DNA from: Flavobacterium psychrophilum
GTDB taxonomy: Bacteria > Bacteroidota > Bacteroidia > Flavobacteriales > Flavobacteriaceae
Assembly (NCBI GenBank): GCA_945862065.1
Contig: CAMAWT010000002.1
Coordinates: forward strand, 124,001-188,000
Direction of reading: 5' to 3'
Length of the DNA: 64,000 nt
The first letter of the stretch is position 1. Every line of letters begins with the position of its first letter. Under the pieces are notes generated by a model. That model did no database searches, was not told the origin of the DNA, and saw only the letters and a program-made list of their open reading frames with translations. Below are positions 60,117-64,000 of this stretch, one piece after another. A program made the translations under genes and the position numbers.

Positions 60117-60644
60117 TCATTCATCAGGATAAGACCAATACCTTTTTTTGGTATTATAAAAAGGATCTTGTTCCCAATTTTGTTGGTTTGTTGCAATATA
60201 TTCAGAGATGCCAATATAGGCATCATAATCTTGAATGATGTGTTGGTGATTTATTCGTTGCCAAGAAAATGTCGGGAAATCGAGTTCTCTGATTAATTTT
60301 CTAACAGTTATTTTAAAGGAGGATATAACAACCGAAAGGCTTTTTACTTTTCTTGTTTGTTGCAACATTTTTTCTTCATCTAATTCTACAATTAAATGAA
60401 TATGATTGGGCATAACAACATAATTATGAATATGAATATACTCATATTGCACTTTTATTTGTTCTATTTGATTTTTAACTATTTGACCAAAATGTGTTAG
60501 CTGAAGTTTTCGATTGCTATAGTTTATTGGGTTGTTAATGGTGCTAAGACAACAAATATTATTTTTTACACAAATGGTGATAAAATAAATGTTGTTCTTT
60601 TTATAATCGAATTTCATCATTCGATTTAATTGCAAATCGTTCAT
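60117..60644 (-). mobile_element. REP-associated tyrosine transposase (RAYT, Y1 HUH family)
   Basis: 175-residue Y1-type transposase. YFITICVKNN is the N-terminal strand of the Y1_Tnp domain. NYVVMPNHIHLIVEL contains the HIH of the HUH metal site. C-terminally, FSWQRINHQHIIQDYDAYIGISEYIATNQQNWEQDPF matches the conserved WQ, HxHII and a Tyr-containing catalytic helix; Tyr in DAYIGI is the candidate nucleophile. Single-copy RAYTs move short palindromic REP elements in trans. No obvious REP flank was found at this gene, but R- and P-type palindromes abound in the window. Confidence 0.85.
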
Positions 60645-60733
60645 GGCGTATAAAATTAATTAACCTTTGGCTTTGAGGTGATTACCCGCTTTTTTTTTGG
60701 AGGTGCAAGGTACTAATTTTTTTGGAATAAAAA

Positions 60734-60753
60734 AAACCGCATTAATGCGGTTT
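60734..60753 (-). terminator. Hairpin terminator of the small acidic gene
   Basis: Perfect palindrome AAACCGCATTAATGCGGTTT with a T-run following on the minus strand; serves the leftward gene at 60758. Confidence 0.82.
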
Positions 60754-60757
60754 CAAT

Positions 60758-60985
60758 TTATTCGTCATATCGAGAAATTTCTCTGTCATAAAAGTCATTG
60801 GCCTGCGTAATTAAACCTTCCATTTCAGCTTTTAATTCAGCTTCGTCAAGGTCTTCGTCTTCTTCCATAAATTCGACCTCATCATCTTTTAAATTAATGA
60901 TAAATCGAGGGTAATCTAAATGAATAATAAAAATATCATCTGGATAGTCAGTGTTGTCGCCTAATACAAATTTTGGTAATTCCAT
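60758..60985 (-). CDS. Small acidic protein of unknown function
   Basis: 75 residues, strongly acidic (EFMEEDEDLDEAELKAEMEGL), starting MELPKFVLGDNTDYPDDIFI. Conserved small proteins of this type occur in Flavobacteriia; no domain is recognisable. Has its own terminator and lies 19 bp downstream of the MATE gene on the same strand, so may share its transcript. Confidence 0.75.
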   Translation of the reverse strand: MELPKFVLGDNTDYPDDIFIIHLDYPRFIINLKDDEVEFMEEDEDLDEAELKAEMEGLITQANDFYDREISRYDE

Positions 60986-61003
60986 AGTGGTTTATTTTTT
61001 AAA

Positions 61004-62452
61004 TTAATATGCTATGTTTTCTTTTGGTTCGCCTTCTTTAACCATTTTTTTAGTTAAATAATGAAAACGAATATACAAAAATACTGCTGCCGCTGTAAGT
61101 CCTGCCAATAATCCTATCCAAACTCCTTCTGCCTTGAGTGGTGTATATTCTCCCAAATAATAAGAAATTGGAAAACCTATCACCCAATAAGCCACAAAAG
61201 TTATATACATTGGTATTTTTACATCTTGTAACCCTCGAAGTGCACCCAAAACTACGACTTGAATCCCGTCTGAAATTTGAAAAACAGCGGCAACTAAAAG
61301 TAATTTTGAAGCAATTTCAATCACTTCTTTGTTGTCTAATAACTGACTTTGATTTTCCATATTTAGAAATAAATAAGGTAAAGTTGTATGTAGTGCCACA
61401 AACATAATAGCAAAAACTATTTCAATGAAAATTGCCAATAAAAAAATAGAACGGGCAACTACAATCAATTGCTTATAATCGTGTAATCCTTTTTGTTGGC
61501 TAATGCGTATCATAGAAACCACGCTCAATCCCATGGCAAACATGAAAGTCATAGAAGCCAGACTTAACGCAATTTGATTGGCGGCTTGACTGGTCTTTCC
61601 GATATTTCCACATAACCAAATCGCTGCTGTAAACAAAACAACCTCAAACAACATTTGCATGGCGGATGGAAATCCAAGATTGACAATTTTTTTGATAACC
61701 GGTTTTTTAATTTCGCTAAAGCTAAAATTTTTAAAATAGGGTCGAAGTTTATTATGATTAATCAAAATGAAGTGCATAAAAACAACCATGGCAATTCTCG
61801 AAATAACGGTTCCGAGGCCAGCTCCAAGTATTCCCATTTTTGGAAAAATCCAAATTCCATAAATAAGCCAATAATTGAATGCAACGTGAACAATATTTGC
61901 CATAATGATTGCATACATGGAGTATTTGGTCATTGACAAACCATCAGCAAATTGTTTATATCCTTGGTATATTATCAGTGGAACCAATGAAAATGCTACC
62001 CAATCCAAATAGGGCTTTGCCAACTCGATTACCTCTTTTGGTTGTTGTAATAATTCCATGATTGGTTTTGCAAAAACAATCAATCCAAACAGGAAAAACC
62101 CTAAAATGATGCACAAAAGTAATCCGTGATGAAAAGTAGAACGTATTTTATGTTCATCGTTTTCTGCATCAGCTTCAGCAACAATTGGTGTAATTGCTGT
62201 TGAAAACCCGATACCAATAGACATGGCAATAAAAATCAAACTGTTTCCAAGCGACACGGCAGCAAGTTCTGTTGCGCCAAGTTTACCGACCATAATATTG
62301 TCCACAATTCCGATAAGGGTATGACCTAGCATCCCGAGGATTACAGGATAAGCCAATTGCAGATTAGTAGCAAACTCTTTGGTGTATTTGGATAAAATCA
62401 AACTAATTGTATTGTTTTTGGTAATAATTTTGGTAATCGCCCGATGTGACAT
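61004..62452 (-). CDS. MATE-family efflux transporter
   Basis: 482 residues and about 12 membrane helices in two six-helix halves. IGIVDNIMVGKLGATELAAVSLGNS is the MATE signature of helix 1. Exports drugs or metabolites using a cation gradient. The only in-frame ATG is at 62452, which overlaps the rfbB end by about 50 bp; a TTG at 62401 (then ILSKYTKEF) directly after the rfbB stop is an alternative start that fits the family N-terminus and removes the overlap. The 3' end is the same for both. Confidence 0.85.
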   Translation of the reverse strand: MSHRAITKIITKNNTISLILSKYTKEFATNLQLAYPVILGMLGHTLIGIVDNIMVGKLGATELAAVSLGNSLIFIAMSIGIGFSTAITPIVAEADAENDEHKIRSTFHHGLLLCIILGFFLFGLIVFAKPIMELLQQPKEVIELAKPYLDWVAFSLVPLIIYQGYKQFADGLSMTKYSMYAIIMANIVHVAFNYWLIYGIWIFPKMGILGAGLGTVISRIAMVVFMHFILINHNKLRPYFKNFSFSEIKKPVIKKIVNLGFPSAMQMLFEVVLFTAAIWLCGNIGKTSQAANQIALSLASMTFMFAMGLSVVSMIRISQQKGLHDYKQLIVVARSIFLLAIFIEIVFAIMFVALHTTLPYLFLNMENQSQLLDNKEVIEIASKLLLVAAVFQISDGIQVVVLGALRGLQDVKIPMYITFVAYWVIGFPISYYLGEYTPLKAEGVWIGLLAGLTAAAVFLYIRFHYLTKKMVKEGEPKENIAY

Positions 62453-63449
62453 TTTTTAACCACTGCTCGTTTGACAAAAACCAATCGATTGTTTTTTCGA
62501 GTCCTTGTTCAAAAGTTACAGAAGGTTTCCACCCCAATTCTTTGTTTATTTTACTAGCGTCTATTGCATAACGTAAATCGTGACCTGGTCTGTCTTTTAC
62601 GTATGTAATTAAATGATCAGAAGTTCCTGCTGGTCGTCCTAATTTGGCATCCATTTGAGCAATCAATAATTTAACCAAATTAATATTTTGCCATTCATTG
62701 AACCCACCAATATTGTACGTTTCGTGATTTCTACCTTCATGAAAAACCAAATCAATAGCCACCGCATGGTCTTCAACAAAAAGCCAATCGCGTGTATATT
62801 TTCCATCGCCATATACTGGAAGCGGCTTATTATTAATGATGTTATTTATAAAAAGGGGGATTAATTTTTCTGGAAAATGATTAGGTCCATAATTATTAGA
62901 ACAATTGGTAATCACATAAGGCAAACCATAGGTTTCTCCGTAAGCTCTCACAAAATGATCAGAACTAGCTTTTGAAGCCGAGTAAGGAGAGTTTGGATCG
63001 TATGAGGTTGTTTCAGTAAAAAGTCCTGTTTCGCCCAAAGCGCCATACACTTCATCTGTAGAAACATGATAAAATCGTTTGCCTTCAAAATTGTCTTTCC
63101 AAATTGTTTTGGCGGCGTTCAGTAAATTCATGGTGCCAATTACATTGGTTTTCACAAAACTCAACGGATCTAAAATGGATCGATCTACATGTGATTCTGC
63201 AGCCAAATGGATTACTCCATCAAACTGGTACTCATTGAATAAATTATTGATAAAATCAGCATCGACAATATCCCCTTTTATAAAAGTATAATTGGGTTCG
63301 TTTTCAATATCTGAAATATTTTCTAAATTTCCTGCGTAGGTTAAAGCATCCAAATTAAAAATTTGATAGTTTGGATAGTTTTTTACGAATCTTCTAACTA
63401 CGTGTGAGCCAATAAAACCAGCCCCTCCAGTGATTACAATTTTTTTCAT
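62403..63449 (-). CDS. rfbB: dTDP-glucose 4,6-dehydratase
   Basis: 348 residues from the ATG at 63449 (MKKIVITGGAGFIGSH); the longer frame adds a weak extension into the preceding gene. Short-chain dehydrogenase fold with NAD. GAGFIGSH binds NAD, STDEVYGALG holds the catalytic Ser/Thr, and YSASKASSDHFVRAY the Tyr and Lys. Supplies dTDP-4-keto-6-deoxyglucose for rhamnose and related sugars. Just downstream of the UDP-sugar dehydrogenase gene (4-bp gap). Confidence 0.94.
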   Translation of the reverse strand: MKKIVITGGAGFIGSHVVRRFVKNYPNYQIFNLDALTYAGNLENISDIENEPNYTFIKGDIVDADFINNLFNEYQFDGVIHLAAESHVDRSILDPLSFVKTNVIGTMNLLNAAKTIWKDNFEGKRFYHVSTDEVYGALGETGLFTETTSYDPNSPYSASKASSDHFVRAYGETYGLPYVITNCSNNYGPNHFPEKLIPLFINNIINNKPLPVYGDGKYTRDWLFVEDHAVAIDLVFHEGRNHETYNIGGFNEWQNINLVKLLIAQMDAKLGRPAGTSDHLITYVKDRPGHDLRYAIDASKINKELGWKPSVTFEQGLEKTIDWFLSNEQWLKNVTSGDYQNYYQKQYN

Positions 63450-63453
63450 TTCT

Positions 63454-64000
63454 TTATAATTTTCCGTCAATCGGAGAGGTTAAAACGCCTTTTACATCAT
63501 ACACTATAGATGTTTCTTTTTGTAATGGTTGTAAATCCATTTTTAAAAATTCTTTATGAGAAACGCCTAAAACCAACGCATCAAACTGATTGGTTGGTTG
63601 TTGGTTTGTGGTTGTTAATCCATATTCATGCAATACATCGTCTGGGTTTGCCCAAGGATCAAAAATGGTTACAGAAATACTATAACTTTCAAGTGCTTTT
63701 ACAACATCAATGATTTTGGTATTTCGAACATCGGGACAATTTTCTTTAAAAGTAATTCCTAACATTAATAGCTTAGCGCCGTTTACTGTAATCCCTTTTT
63801 TAATCATTAATTTGACCACTTGCGAAGCAACATATTCGCCCATACTGTCATTCAATCGTCTTCCTGCCAAAATAATTTCAGGATGATACCCAGCTTCTTG
63901 TGCTCTTTGTGCTAAATAATACGGGTCAACACCAATGCAATGACCACCAACCAAACCTGGTTTGAAAGGCAAGAAATTCCATTTTGTTCCGGCTGCTTCT
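63454..64000 (-). CDS. UDP-sugar dehydrogenase (WbpO/TviB-like), C-terminal part
   Basis: Minus-strand gene cut by the right edge of the window; the frame is open to 64000, so the start lies outside. PGLVGGHCIGVDPYYLA is the catalytic Cys loop, LMLGITFKENCPDVRNTK is the second conserved segment, and the C-terminal nucleotide domain is complete. Enzymes of this type oxidise UDP-HexNAc to the uronic acid for capsule or O-antigen. First visible gene of a leftward polysaccharide set with rfbB. Confidence 0.9.
   Translation of the reverse strand, partial: EAAGTKWNFLPFKPGLVGGHCIGVDPYYLAQRAQEAGYHPEIILAGRRLNDSMGEYVASQVVKLMIKKGITVNGAKLLMLGITFKENCPDVRNTKIIDVVKALESYSISVTIFDPWANPDDVLHEYGLTTTNQQPTNQFDALVLGVSHKEFLKMDLQPLQKETSIVYDVKGVLTSPIDGKL

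Noticed and set aside
1..64000. tRNA or rRNA genes
   Set aside because: I looked through the gaps for cloverleaf-like sequences and conserved rRNA words and saw none; a covariance scan was not possible.

Overview
The window is an AT-rich chromosome segment from a Flavobacteriaceae bacterium, most likely Flavobacterium or a close relative. The evidence is a type III glutamine synthetase, DUF4834 and BatA-type proteins, a bacillithiol-linked YtxJ protein, a TonB receptor, many MKK-type lipoproteins, near absence of Shine-Dalgarno sites, and many TAnnTTTG boxes (the Bacteroidota -7 element) just upstream of genes. I saw no rRNA, tRNA or CRISPR array. Families are assigned from recognised motifs; no database search was run.

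Layout. 1-10 kb: the end of glnN, an OmpA-like protein, a conserved protein of unknown function, an MBL hydrolase with two exported proteins, then a leftward run of esterase, DUF4870-like protein, a dihydroorotase homologue without its metal ligands, and a BatA-like protein. 10-25 kb: MeaB GTPase, MFS exporter, FAD-linked dehydrogenase, a secreted repeat protein behind a sigma-54-like promoter, a leftward envelope-sugar block (flippase, glycosyltransferase, YfhO), DUF4834, an outer-membrane protein, an acyltransferase, DUF1569, and an alpha-oxoamine synthase. 25-46 kb: housekeeping genes (rdgB, a DEAD-box helicase, SIMPL, M48 protease, TrmH, sirtuin, purB, ytxJ, fahA, glyA, miaE, pyrD, HMG-CoA lyase, guaB) plus a toxin-antitoxin pair whose toxin is frameshifted at a canonical slippery heptamer. 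46-54 kb: an accessory island. 54-64 kb: rlmH, folP, DUF1599, BT_3928-like, a thioredoxin, tpiA, a second DEAD-box helicase, a REP-associated tyrosine transposase (RAYT), MATE exporter, rfbB and a UDP-sugar dehydrogenase opening a polysaccharide locus.

The most unusual part is 46.3-53.6 kb. Genes all on the plus strand are separated by about 110-135 bp imperfect palindromes, each beginning TAACAG and ending in GTTA, always just after a stop codon. The arms differ between sites but stay complementary within a site. This is the architecture of integron attC sites and gene cassettes, yet no integrase gene is visible. The modules carry a lipoprotein; a probable metal-uptake set (Cys-rich protein, TonB receptor, degenerate CDF protein); a protein of unknown family followed by a 21-bp heptad repeat; a Crp-type regulator with an MBL hydrolase; and a small membrane protein. 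A similar site follows the SIMPL gene near 28.2 kb.

The window also holds a second interspersed repeat family: six copies (R1-R6) of a roughly 130-bp palindromic element, plus three longer palindromes (P1-P3). The RAYT gene at 60 kb is a candidate mobiliser.
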